Under the pieces are notes generated by a model. That model was not told the origin of the DNA. It searched no databases and was given only the letters and a program-made list of their open reading frames with translations. A program made the position numbers and the translations under genes. Below, in pieces: positions 40,944 to 49,387 of a DNA stretch of 64,000 nt (positions are counted from its first letter, which is position 1; each line of letters begins with the position of its first letter). The stretch comes from Halobacillus naozhouensis (GTDB lineage: Bacteria > Bacillota > Bacilli > Bacillales > Halobacillaceae), in contig NZ_CP121671.1 of NCBI RefSeq assembly GCF_029714185.1, forward strand, positions 744,001 to 808,000, in the 5' to 3' direction.

Positions 40944-42016
40944 TTGCAAAAGAAGAACAAATCACAACACTTGTCGCTACAAAACCAAGAGAAGCTGCCT
41001 TGCTGGACGTTGAGGCACCTGAACTAGGGGAAGAAGAGGTGAAAATAAGGGTTGAATTTTCAGCTCCGAAACACGGCACGGAGGTTGTGGACTTTCGGGG
41101 AATTACTCCTTTCATGGATGAAGAGTTTTCAGAGGAGTGGAGAAGCTTTGTTCCAAGGGAAGATACCTCGGAAAAAGGAATTGTGTTCGGTGAGTTCAAG
41201 CTAGGAAATATGGTGGTCGGTGAAATCGTAGAAACCGGCCATAAGGTCACGGACGTTTCGGTAGGGGATCGTGTTTGCACGTATGGACCAATATCTGAGT
41301 ATGTGATTGTGAATGCTAGTAACAACCATAGACTATTAAAAATGCCGGAGCACGGAAAGTGGCAAAATGCAGTTTGTTATGACCCTGCCCAGTTTGCGCT
41401 AGGTGCAGTGAGAGATGCGCATATTAGGCCGGGGGACTGTGTCGCTGTTTCTGGCTTAGGAGCGATTGGCCAAATTGCGATTCAATTAGTGAAAAAAATG
41501 GGAGCCAGCTTAGTGATAGGTGTGGATCCGATTGAACATCGAAGAGAGATTGCTAGAGAAGGAGGGGCCGATGTGTGCTTGGATCCAACTATCTGCGACG
41601 CCGGTTTTGAAGTGAAAAAACTAACGGATAAACAGGGTGTGGATGCCTGGGTCGAGACAAGCGGGATCAGCAGTGCCCTTCAGGATGCTTTAAAAGGAAC
41701 CGGTTATGCAGGAACGATCTCCTATATCGCATTTGCTAAGCCTTTTCCAGAGGGGCTTAATTTTGGACGGGAAGCCCATTTCAACAATGCCAACCTTGTG
41801 TTCTCAAGGGTAGCGAGTGAACCAAATCGTGATTATCCGCGCTGGGATCGGAAGCGGATCGAACGAACATGCTGGCAGTTACTTATGAACGGTCATCTGG
41901 ACTGTGAAAAAATAATTGATCCGGTTGTAAGCTTTGAAGATAGTGCAGAGGCTTATATGAAATATGTCGATCAATCACCGAATCTTAGTATCAAGCTTGG
42001 AGTTAAACACGGATAA
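40940..42016 (+). CDS. Zinc-type medium-chain dehydrogenase (YcjQ-like)
   Basis: This 358-residue MDR-family oxidoreductase has an N-terminal GroES-like domain (VEAPELGEEEVKIRVEFSAPKHGTEVVDF), GNMVVGEIVETGHKVTDVSVGDRVCTYG, and the Rossmann turn VSGLGAIGQIAIQLVKKMGASLVIGVDP. The structural-zinc cysteine cluster of classical alcohol dehydrogenases is not evident. By synteny it corresponds to E. coli YcjQ, described as a D-guloside 3-dehydrogenase acting with YcjR and YcjS on glycosides. Oxidation at glycosidic C3 is therefore the likeliest reaction; it is inferred from order and family. Confidence 0.85.
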   Translation: MIAKEEQITTLVATKPREAALLDVEAPELGEEEVKIRVEFSAPKHGTEVVDFRGITPFMDEEFSEEWRSFVPREDTSEKGIVFGEFKLGNMVVGEIVETGHKVTDVSVGDRVCTYGPISEYVIVNASNNHRLLKMPEHGKWQNAVCYDPAQFALGAVRDAHIRPGDCVAVSGLGAIGQIAIQLVKKMGASLVIGVDPIEHRREIAREGGADVCLDPTICDAGFEVKKLTDKQGVDAWVETSGISSALQDALKGTGYAGTISYIAFAKPFPEGLNFGREAHFNNANLVFSRVASEPNRDYPRWDRKRIERTCWQLLMNGHLDCEKIIDPVVSFEDSAEAYMKYVDQSPNLSIKLGVKHG

Positions 42017-42032
42017 AGAAAGGATGGAGAGT

Positions 42033-42830
42033 ATGAAACTCGCAACGCAAAATCAGAGCTTTTTTCCTGAAGGGATCAGTGAGAAATTTCAGTACATTAA
42101 AGAGCTTGGCTTTGACGCGTTTGAGATAGACGGAAAGCTATTAGTGGATCATAAAGAGGAAATTAAAAGCGCCATCGATGAAACAGACGTTGTCGTCAAT
42201 GCAGCTTGCGGGGGATATGACGGCTGGATAGGTGATTTCTCTGAAGAGAAACGTCAAAATGGGTTAAAGGAAATCACGGAAATCTTAAAAGCTCTTCAAT
42301 ATGTAGGAGGAAAAGGAATCGTCGTTCCGGCAGCCTGGGGAATGTTTACGTATCGCTTACCTCCAATGGAATCACCACGAAGCCAGGAAGAGGACTGGAA
42401 AGCTGTTAGTGATTCCCTGCTTCATTTAGAAAAAGCAGCAGAGGAAACAGACACGGTCATTTTCCTGGAACCGTTAAACCGTTATCAAGATCATATGATT
42501 AATACGATTGCCGATGCTAGAACATATATTGAAGAGAATGGATTACAGCATACAAAAATCATTGGTGACTTTTATCATATGAACATTGAAGAGGACAGTC
42601 TCGTCGGATCATTACACGCCAATCGGGACTTAATCAAACATATTCATATCGCGGATAATCACCGCTACCAGCCAGGTACTGGCTCGATTGATTTCGAGGA
42701 ATGTTTTGCACAGCTTCGTCAAGACAACTATGCAGGCTATGTAACGATCGAGGGCCGGATCAGGGGCGAGCATCAGGAAGAAGCGTACAAGAAATCGATC
42801 GCTTATCTAAAGTCACTACTGAATAGCTGA
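42033..42830 (+). CDS. Sugar isomerase/epimerase, AP-endonuclease-2 fold (YcjR-like)
   Basis: This 265-residue TIM-barrel protein starts at ATG 42033 (AAAGG at 9 bases); the open frame extends upstream into the previous gene but is not used. Conserved metal-site segments are IFLEPLNRYQDHMINT (Glu), IIGDFYHMNIEE (Asp, His), IKHIHIADNHRYQPGTGSIDF (His) and YVTIEGRIRGEH (Glu). It matches the xylose-isomerase-like epimerase family and, by synteny, YcjR, a 3-keto-glucoside/guloside 4-epimerase. Confidence 0.88.
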   Translation: MKLATQNQSFFPEGISEKFQYIKELGFDAFEIDGKLLVDHKEEIKSAIDETDVVVNAACGGYDGWIGDFSEEKRQNGLKEITEILKALQYVGGKGIVVPAAWGMFTYRLPPMESPRSQEEDWKAVSDSLLHLEKAAEETDTVIFLEPLNRYQDHMINTIADARTYIEENGLQHTKIIGDFYHMNIEEDSLVGSLHANRDLIKHIHIADNHRYQPGTGSIDFEECFAQLRQDNYAGYVTIEGRIRGEHQEEAYKKSIAYLKSLLNS

Positions 42831-42843
42831 AGGAGGGTATCCA

Positions 42844-43887
42844 TTGAAAACAATGAGGGTCGCGATCATTGGTGGCGGGGACGTAGCCGAGACGAAACAC
42901 CTTCCGAATTACCGGAGTTATGAAGGTGTTGAAGTCGTTGCTGTACTAAACAGAAGGGAAGAGAAGGCTCGTTCATTCGCTGAGCGCAATCAAATTGCTC
43001 ATGCCTACACGGACCTGGAAGACATGCTGAGTACGGAAAAGCCGGATATCGTCAGTGTCTGCACACCAAATAAATATCATTACCATCATGTGATGGAAGC
43101 CCTAAGAGCGAATTGTCATGTCCTTTGTGAGAAACCTCCGAGTATAGCTGCTTCTGAGGCCAAAGAAATGAATGACCTGGCGAAAGAGAAAAACTTGGTG
43201 CTAGCTTATAATTTTCAACATCGTTTCTCAGAGGAAACGGCTATGCTGCGTAACAAAGTTCAAGAAGGGATGCTTGGTGGGATCTATTACGCCAAGCTCT
43301 CTGCTTTAAGAAGGTCCGGCGTACCAGGCTGGGGAAATTTTATTAGTAAAGACCTTCAAGGGGGCGGCCCATTAATCGATATAGGCATACATATGCTGGA
43401 TAGCGCGTTTTTCATCATGGGATTTCCAGAAGTAAAAAAGGTAACGGCGAACATGTTTCAAAAGATTGGACCGTATAAATCAGAAGGTTCTTTTGGCACA
43501 TGGAATCCTGAAAAATATGAGGTAGAAGACTCGCTGTTTGGCACGATTGAACTGAAGAATGGCGGCTTGATTCAAATCGATACTTCCTTTGCGCTTCATA
43601 TGAAGCAAACGAAAAAGCTGAATATTGAGTTTGCGGGAGATCAAGCCGGGGCCACCTTGTATCCTTTAGAAATTTATACAGACGAGAAGGGGGAACTCGT
43701 ATCCCTGTATGAAAAAGGCCCTGCAGATACAGATGACCGTGAACGACTTTCGATTCATTCTTTTATTCATAAATGCTTAGGGTCACAGGAAGAATGGATT
43801 ACAAACGGTGCAGAAGGATATGAAATTCAGAAACTAGTTGAAGCGTTATACAGATCTGCTGAAATAGGAGAGAGTATTTATTTATGA
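42844..43887 (+). CDS. Gfo/Idh/MocA family dehydrogenase (YcjS-like)
   Basis: This 347-residue enzyme starts at TTG 42844 after GAAGGAGGG. It has the N-terminal Rossmann domain AIIGGGDVAETKHLPNYRS, VSVCTPNKYHYHHVMEAL and the family signature CHVLCEKPPSIAASEAKEM, then the catalytic Lys/His region (GGGPLIDIGIHMLDSAFF). It corresponds to YcjS, a D-glucoside 3-dehydrogenase. With the YcjQ- and YcjR-like partners it would convert a glycoside via its 3-keto form. It overlaps the next gene by 4 bases. Confidence 0.9.
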   Translation: MKTMRVAIIGGGDVAETKHLPNYRSYEGVEVVAVLNRREEKARSFAERNQIAHAYTDLEDMLSTEKPDIVSVCTPNKYHYHHVMEALRANCHVLCEKPPSIAASEAKEMNDLAKEKNLVLAYNFQHRFSEETAMLRNKVQEGMLGGIYYAKLSALRRSGVPGWGNFISKDLQGGGPLIDIGIHMLDSAFFIMGFPEVKKVTANMFQKIGPYKSEGSFGTWNPEKYEVEDSLFGTIELKNGGLIQIDTSFALHMKQTKKLNIEFAGDQAGATLYPLEIYTDEKGELVSLYEKGPADTDDRERLSIHSFIHKCLGSQEEWITNGAEGYEIQKLVEALYRSAEIGESIYL

Positions 43888-46133
43888 GGAATTTGAAGCT
43901 TTCCGAAGACCATTTTGATCTCAAAAAAATAAACAAATATGCGACGCTTATGACGCTCGGAAATGGATACATGGGCATTCGGGGCACACATGAGGAAGAC
44001 TATCCGATTCAAAAGCGTGGATTATTTGTCGCAGGTATTTATAACAATTCGAGCACAGAAGAACCCGAGGAAATAGTGAACCTTCCAGATGTCATGGGGA
44101 TAGATCTAGAAATTGATGGAGAAGTCTTCTCTTCATTGAAGGGAAAAACGATTTCTTATGACCGAACACTTCACATGGATAGAGGAGAACTAACAAAGGA
44201 TGTGGTTTGGGAAAGAGAAGATGGCCTACGTCTGCAATTTACGTTTCGCAGATTAGCCTCTAAACACGATGTCCAGGTGCTAGCTTCAAAAGTGAGTATT
44301 GAGAGCTTGAACAGGGACGTAACGATTACATTGCGGACAGGCATTGATGCGCAGCAAACGAACTTTGGCCGCCAGCATTTGCTGGAAGATCATGTTCAAG
44401 TCCATGACGAAACCTATATGCAAGGTACGTACACAACAACACGATCGCATCAAACCATTGGCTTATTTTCGACATGCACCTATTCAAAGAGCTGTGATGT
44501 CCATTTTTTTGCAAAAAACCGCCAGCTGCTATGTGAATCTACAGCTGCATTAAAGAAAAACGAACCGTTTCATATGGAAAAACTCAATGCGGTGTATACA
44601 AGTATCGATCAAAGAGTTGATGATCTAAAAGAAGTCGGCTTAGCAAAGGTGAAACAATTATCCGAAGAAGGATATGAACGGATCCTACAACAATCAGAAA
44701 ACGCCTGGGAGGATTTCTGGAACGAACGGCGAATTGAGATCCATTCCAGCAATCCTATGGATCAGCAGGCGATTGATTTTGCTCAGTATCACTTGGAGAT
44801 TATGGCTCCGAAACATAACCCTAACCTTAGTGTGGCAGCGAAAGGGTTAACGGGTGAAGGCTATAAAGGGCACGTTTTCTGGGATTCAGAAATCTTTATC
44901 TTACCTTATCATCTTTATAATGATCCAAAGGCAGCTAAACAATTGCTGGAATACCGGTATAATAGGTTACCAGAAGCCAGAGAGCGAGCGAAGGCAAATG
45001 GACATGAGGGGGCCCAGTTTCCATGGGAGAGCGCACGGACAGGAAAGGAAGAAACCCCTGCTTATGCGGCCATCAATATAAAAACCGGCGAACGGCAAAA
45101 AGTGGCCTCAGCCTTAGCGGAGCATCACATTGTAGCCGATATCGCCTATGCTGTTCTTCATTATTATCAAGTAACCAATGACGAGGAGTTCATGGCAGCG
45201 AAAGGGTTGACGATGCTTGAAGAAACGAGCAAGTTTTGGCTGAGCCGCACATCAGAACGTGACGGTCAATTGCACCTGTTAAACGTTATCGGTCCAGATG
45301 AATATACAGAGTTTATTGATAACAATGCTTATACGAATTACTTGGCCCATTATATTGTAAAACAAACACTGCAAGTATTGGATGCAATCAACGAGCTGAA
45401 TGAAGAATTTCGAAAGGCAGCGGAAGATTTTCTGAACCGTTTGTATTTACCGAAAGAGAATGCTGACCAGCTTATTCCCCAAGATGGTACATTTTTAAGA
45501 AAACCTGCGATTGACTTATCCAAGTATAAAAAGAATCAAGGCAGCCAGTCGATTCTGCTGGATTACTCCAGAGGCGAAGTAAACGAGATGCAAATCTTGA
45601 AGCAAGCAGATGTCGTCATGCTGTTATATCTTTTTCCTGATTTATTTTCTAAAGAAACCATTGAGAGGAACTTTACGTATTATGAAGAGAAGACGATCCA
45701 TGATTCTTCGTTAAGTAAAGCGATTCATTCCATTCTGGCGATGAGATGTGGTCAGGAGGAACTGGCCTACCAGCTCTTCCAGGAAGCCTGCTTAATTGAT
45801 CTCGGACCGAACCCTCACTCTTCAGATGAAGGGATTCATGCAGCTTCGTTAGGTTCCATCTGGTTGGCCGTCTTTAGTTTCTTGAATTTATCGTTTGAAC
45901 AGGAACGGATTAAACTGAATCCTACACTTCCTCAAGCATGGTCTTCCTTTAAATTCCCATTCCATTATAAAGGGAGAAAAATTACGGTGGAGATGAATCA
46001 GGATGCGTTATGGCTTGAAAAAGTTGGAGGAGACCCGATTGATTTGGAAATCGGGAAGCAACGTTATCAGTTAATCGACCATCTTGAAATTCCCCTGCAT
46101 AAGGATAATGAATTGCACAAAGAAAGGACTTAA
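43884..46133 (+). CDS. GH65 family disaccharide/glucoside phosphorylase (YcjT-like)
   Basis: This 749-residue inverting phosphorylase splits an alpha-glucoside with phosphate to beta-glucose 1-phosphate. The N-terminal beta-sandwich (GNGYMGIRGTHEEDYP) leads to an (alpha/alpha)6 barrel containing VFWDSEIFILPYHL, the catalytic acid Glu473 in GPDEYTEFIDNNAYTN, and the phosphate-binding region ending SDEGIHAASLGSIW. Members act on maltose, trehalose, kojibiose, nigerose or 2-O-glucosylglycerol; E. coli YcjT is a kojibiose phosphorylase. Given a halophilic host, glucosylglycerol is also plausible. The following beta-phosphoglucomutase uses the product. Confidence 0.9.
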   Translation: MRNLKLSEDHFDLKKINKYATLMTLGNGYMGIRGTHEEDYPIQKRGLFVAGIYNNSSTEEPEEIVNLPDVMGIDLEIDGEVFSSLKGKTISYDRTLHMDRGELTKDVVWEREDGLRLQFTFRRLASKHDVQVLASKVSIESLNRDVTITLRTGIDAQQTNFGRQHLLEDHVQVHDETYMQGTYTTTRSHQTIGLFSTCTYSKSCDVHFFAKNRQLLCESTAALKKNEPFHMEKLNAVYTSIDQRVDDLKEVGLAKVKQLSEEGYERILQQSENAWEDFWNERRIEIHSSNPMDQQAIDFAQYHLEIMAPKHNPNLSVAAKGLTGEGYKGHVFWDSEIFILPYHLYNDPKAAKQLLEYRYNRLPEARERAKANGHEGAQFPWESARTGKEETPAYAAINIKTGERQKVASALAEHHIVADIAYAVLHYYQVTNDEEFMAAKGLTMLEETSKFWLSRTSERDGQLHLLNVIGPDEYTEFIDNNAYTNYLAHYIVKQTLQVLDAINELNEEFRKAAEDFLNRLYLPKENADQLIPQDGTFLRKPAIDLSKYKKNQGSQSILLDYSRGEVNEMQILKQADVVMLLYLFPDLFSKETIERNFTYYEEKTIHDSSLSKAIHSILAMRCGQEELAYQLFQEACLIDLGPNPHSSDEGIHAASLGSIWLAVFSFLNLSFEQERIKLNPTLPQAWSSFKFPFHYKGRKITVEMNQDALWLEKVGGDPIDLEIGKQRYQLIDHLEIPLHKDNELHKERT

Positions 46134-46136
46134 TCG

Positions 46137-46805
46137 ATGAAATCACAACAAATAGAAGCCGTCGTTTTTGATCTGGATGGGGTGATAACCGATACCGCCC
46201 ATTATCATTATTTAGCTTGGAAACAGCTGGCTGATGAATTAGGAATTCCTTTTGACGAAAGCTTTAATGAAAACCTAAAAGGTGTAAGCCGAGTCGAGTC
46301 TCTTACACTGATTCTAGCCAATGGAAACCAGGCAGATGCTTATACGGATTCGGAAATAGAAGACTTAGCCAATCGAAAGAATGAGTATTATAAAAGATTG
46401 ATCCAGCAGCTTACCCCTGAGGACATGTTACCCGGCATGAAGGAACTAATTGAAGAGATTAGAAGTGAACACATCCCTGTTGGGTTAGCTTCAGTATCAA
46501 AAAACGCCCAAACCGTCCTGCATGCCTTGGAAATCGAGCACTTATTTGATTACTGTGCGGATGCAGCTAAAATTAAACAATCCAAACCAGATCCGGAAAT
46601 TTTCCTAACCGTATGTGAAGCGCTGGAAGCGGATCCTGAACACTCGATAGGGGTCGAAGATGCGAAGGTTGGGGTTCAGTCGATCCAATCGAGCGGCATG
46701 TGTGCGGTAGGTGTGGGCTCCTATCTTGACCAAGCGGATTTGATGGTAAACGATACAACAGAGCTTTCCTGGACACAAATGAAGCGTGCTTATTTACATC
46801 AATAG
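46137..46805 (+). CDS. pgmB: Beta-phosphoglucomutase
   Basis: This 222-residue HAD-family phosphomutase has nucleophile/acid motif FDLDGVITDTAHYHYLAWKQLA (first Asp and Asp+2), the cap region, PVGLASVSKNA (motif II), Lys of KIKQSKPDPEIFL (motif III) and VGVEDAKVGVQSI (motif IV). It converts beta-glucose 1-phosphate from the GH65 enzyme to glucose 6-phosphate. It sits 3 bases after the phosphorylase gene, the usual partnership, and matches YcjU. Confidence 0.93.
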   Translation: MKSQQIEAVVFDLDGVITDTAHYHYLAWKQLADELGIPFDESFNENLKGVSRVESLTLILANGNQADAYTDSEIEDLANRKNEYYKRLIQQLTPEDMLPGMKELIEEIRSEHIPVGLASVSKNAQTVLHALEIEHLFDYCADAAKIKQSKPDPEIFLTVCEALEADPEHSIGVEDAKVGVQSIQSSGMCAVGVGSYLDQADLMVNDTTELSWTQMKRAYLHQ

Positions 46806-46824
46806 TAAAGAGGAGGGGACATGT

Positions 46825-48516
46825 ATGAAAGATGAACTCATCGATCAGATTGCCAATCATCTTGAAGACATTTATGGCAAAAGGGATGGCGAGGTGATCA
46901 ATAAATTTCAAGAACTGATGGAACAGTGGTCCAAAAAAGAGTGGACGACCCCAGCTGCGCCAACAGAACAGAACATTTACCTCATTACATATGGTGACAG
47001 CATATACGAAGAGGGGAGACCAACTCTCCCGACATTGCACAAATTTTTGAAGGAAGAAGTCGGCGGCACCATTACGGATGTTCATCTATTACCGATGTTC
47101 CCTTACACTTCGGATGATGGTTTTTCCGTAAGCGACTATAGAACGATTCATACAGAGTTAGGAGACTGGAGTGACATTCAAAACTTTTCCGATGATTATC
47201 GGCTGATGTTTGATTTTGTAGCCAACCATATGTCGCAATCCAGTGAATGGTTTCAAAAGTATCTTGAAGATGATCCCAAGTACAAAAACTTCTTTATTCC
47301 CAAGGATCCAGACTTTATTAGTGAACATGTAGTGCGCCCTAGAACTTCGCCGCTTTATCATGAATACGGTACGGAAGGGAAAACAGCCTGGACAACCTTT
47401 AGTAAGGACCAAGTAGACGTTAACTTTGCGAATCCAGATGTGTTAATCGAAATGACAGATATCCTGCTGTCTTACGCCCAGCAAGGCGCAACCAGTATCC
47501 GGTTAGATGCGATCGGCTTTATATGGAAGGAATCAGGAACGTCCTGCATTCACTTGCCACAGGCTCATGCCATTATTCAGTTATGGAATACGGTCATGAA
47601 TGCATTTCAGCCGAATACCCAGATCATTACTGAGACGAACGTTCCTCACCAAGAAAACATTAGCTACTTTGGGAGCGGAACGAATGAAGCGAACATGGTG
47701 TACCAGTTTACACTGCCCCCACTGGTTCTTTATAGTTTCATGAAGCATGATGCATCAAAGCTAACCCAATGGGCTCAAACCATTGAACCCGTATCTGAAG
47801 AAGCTACTTACTTCAATTTCCTGGCCAGTCATGATGGCATAGGCATGCGCCCTACAGAGGGATTGTTAAAGGAAGACGAAAAGCAAGAGCTCGTCGATCA
47901 GGTAAAAGCAAATGGCGGAGATGTTTCGTATAAAAGTAATCCAGACGGAAGCCAATCTGTCTATGAGTTAAACATCAATTATTCGGAAGCCTTAAAAAAT
48001 AAGGAAGAAGACCTTACCGTAGAAGACGAAGTTCAAAAAATGCTAGCAGCTCATTCCGTTTTACTATCCGTCATCGGTGTACCCGCTATTTACTATCATT
48101 CCTTACTAGGTTCAAAAAATGATGAGCATGGTATGGCAGAGTCAGGGATTCCACGCCGAATCAATAGAGAAAAGCTCCAAGTTAATAAGATTCGTGAGGA
48201 ACTTCAAACGGGTCCCCGTCGTTCTAGTATCTTTTCAGGACTTCAAGAAATGATAGAGATTCGTAAAAAAGAAGCGGCGTTTTCACCGTATGCAGATCAA
48301 GAAGTACTCAATATAGATCCTCGTATTTTTGCTTTAAAGAGAATGGATCCTAAGTCAGGGGAGGAAGTTTTCTTTGTTGTTAACACGTCAAGGGAAGAGG
48401 TTGAAGTAGAGATGCCATTCAAGGGAACCGATTTATTTCATAATAGAAAAGTAGAAGGTTCTGTTGTTCTTTCAGGTTACGGGTATACGTGGGTTAAGAA
48501 AGAGGGAGACAATTAA
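46825..48516 (+). CDS. GH13_18 phosphorylase (sucrose/glucosylglycerate phosphorylase-like)
   Basis: This 563-residue retaining phosphorylase starts at ATG 46825 after GAGGAGGGG; the longer upstream frame lies in the previous gene. The GH13 barrel shows nucleophile Asp228 (SIRLDAIGF), acid/base Glu270 (IITETNVPH) and the third acid in ASHDGIGMRPTEG. FDFVANHMS and PAIYYHSLLGS are also typical of subfamily 18. It would release alpha-glucose 1-phosphate from sucrose, glucosylglycerol or 2-O-glucosylglycerate; E. coli YcjM, its counterpart, acts on glucosylglycerate. In E. coli ycjM is the first gene; here the gene is last, before a terminator. Confidence 0.9.
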   Translation: MKDELIDQIANHLEDIYGKRDGEVINKFQELMEQWSKKEWTTPAAPTEQNIYLITYGDSIYEEGRPTLPTLHKFLKEEVGGTITDVHLLPMFPYTSDDGFSVSDYRTIHTELGDWSDIQNFSDDYRLMFDFVANHMSQSSEWFQKYLEDDPKYKNFFIPKDPDFISEHVVRPRTSPLYHEYGTEGKTAWTTFSKDQVDVNFANPDVLIEMTDILLSYAQQGATSIRLDAIGFIWKESGTSCIHLPQAHAIIQLWNTVMNAFQPNTQIITETNVPHQENISYFGSGTNEANMVYQFTLPPLVLYSFMKHDASKLTQWAQTIEPVSEEATYFNFLASHDGIGMRPTEGLLKEDEKQELVDQVKANGGDVSYKSNPDGSQSVYELNINYSEALKNKEEDLTVEDEVQKMLAAHSVLLSVIGVPAIYYHSLLGSKNDEHGMAESGIPRRINREKLQVNKIREELQTGPRRSSIFSGLQEMIEIRKKEAAFSPYADQEVLNIDPRIFALKRMDPKSGEEVFFVVNTSREEVEVEMPFKGTDLFHNRKVEGSVVLSGYGYTWVKKEGDN

Positions 48517-48550
48517 TATTAGAATTGGTGTTATAGAATCATATCTTAAG

Positions 48551-48590
48551 AACCAAGCGTCGTTCTGGGTGAACGATGGCTTGGTTTTTT
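48551..48590 (+). terminator. Terminator of the ycj-like cluster
   Basis: AACCAAGCGTCGTTC (48551-48565) and GAACGATGGCTTGGTT (48571-48586) form a long stem with one mismatch, followed by TTTT. Confidence 0.9.
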
Positions 48591-48670
48591 ATGTAGGTGT
48601 TAATGTCTAAATTGTTTATATGATTATAATAAAGTTAAGCAGAACCATAACTATGCAAGGAGAGAATAGT

Positions 48671-48994
48671 ATGCCAGTCTATAACAAGCTAGTGCGTGAT
48701 AGAATTCCAGAAATTATCGAAAAAACAGGGAAGGAATTTGAAACGAGAATTCTGGATGATAAAGAATACATAGATTCACTGAAGGAAAAACTTCAGGAAG
48801 AGCTAAACGAATACTTTACAGCGGAAAATGATGGGGAAGCATTAAAGGAAATGGCTGATTTACTAGAATTAATGCATGCCTTGGCAAATTTTCATGGGGC
48901 ATCTATGGATAAGGTGGAGGGGATTCGTAAGGATAAAGCCGAAAAAAGAGGAGCTTTTAAAGAACAAATCTATCTCGTTGAGGTTCAGGATTGA
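48671..48994 (+). CDS. MazG-like nucleotide pyrophosphohydrolase
   Basis: This 107-residue all-alpha protein starts at ATG 48671 with AAGGAGAG upstream. YNKLVRDRIPEIIEKTG is the signature of the small phosphoribosyl-ATP pyrophosphohydrolase-like family. EKLQEELNEYF and EALKEMADLLELMHAL supply the Glu/Asp pairs (EExxE...ExxD) that bind Mg2+ in MazG-type NTP pyrophosphatases. It might cleanse non-canonical nucleotides. It is next to a large helicase-nuclease gene, and MazG-like enzymes occur in defence islands, but it is also common alone. Confidence 0.85.
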   Translation: MPVYNKLVRDRIPEIIEKTGKEFETRILDDKEYIDSLKEKLQEELNEYFTAENDGEALKEMADLLELMHALANFHGASMDKVEGIRKDKAEKRGAFKEQIYLVEVQD

Positions 48995-49101
48995 GTAACG
49001 AAGTAAAACTCCATACAGAACGACTTCTACAGGAAATTCTTGATCATATTCACCATTTTGTGAGTACCGATTGCATCATTACTTTGAAAAAAGGCTTCTA
49101 A
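48991..49101 (+). CDS. Possible 36-residue ORF coupled to the MazG-like gene
   Basis: TTG 48991 overlaps the TGA stop of the preceding gene (TTGA) and opens a frame MSNEVKLHTERLLQEILDHI and on, with His/Cys/Thr-rich residues, ending TAA 49101. It could be the remaining N-terminus of a lost gene or a chance frame. There is no family recognition. Confidence 0.3.
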   Translation: MSNEVKLHTERLLQEILDHIHHFVSTDCIITLKKGF

Positions 49102-49387
49102 TAATTTGACTGAATAAGATTGGAGAAGCACTTCTCACTAAAGACCTATGAATTAATTAACTGAATATCTTTATATTTGCCTTATAATTTATCACTATAT
49201 TGTTTGCCTGCAGCCCCATCGTGTAGTGGGTAGCGGGTTTTTTTAGAATTGGATCACATTGAAATATACTTTTACAGAAATTGTTTAATTACTATTTATT
49301 AAATAGCGGTATCGGTGTTAGGTAAGACAAAAGTTTGATAAAATTGTAAGAAGAGTAAATCGACAAAAGTAAAGTGAGGTATTTCGT
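49102..49387. other. AT-rich intergenic region before the helicase-nuclease
   Basis: No gene is seen. CCCAT-N6-GTGGG near 49215-49231 followed by TAGCGGGTTTTTTT (to 49246) makes a weak terminator-like structure. The sequence is strongly AT-rich, as is common at the edge of acquired islands. Confidence 0.4.

Noticed and set aside
46573..47085. 170-codon minus-strand frame across the beta-phosphoglucomutase/GH13 junction
   Set aside because: It is antisense to two clearly coding genes with full family motifs; it is a shadow frame.
49211..49250. tRNA-like D-arm sequence (GCCCCATCGTGTAGTGGGTAGCGGG) as a possible att site
   Set aside because: Only a 5'-half resemblance is seen; no anticodon arm, T-arm or CCA follows, and the match can be a weak terminator stem. 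It was not annotated as a tRNA or attachment site.
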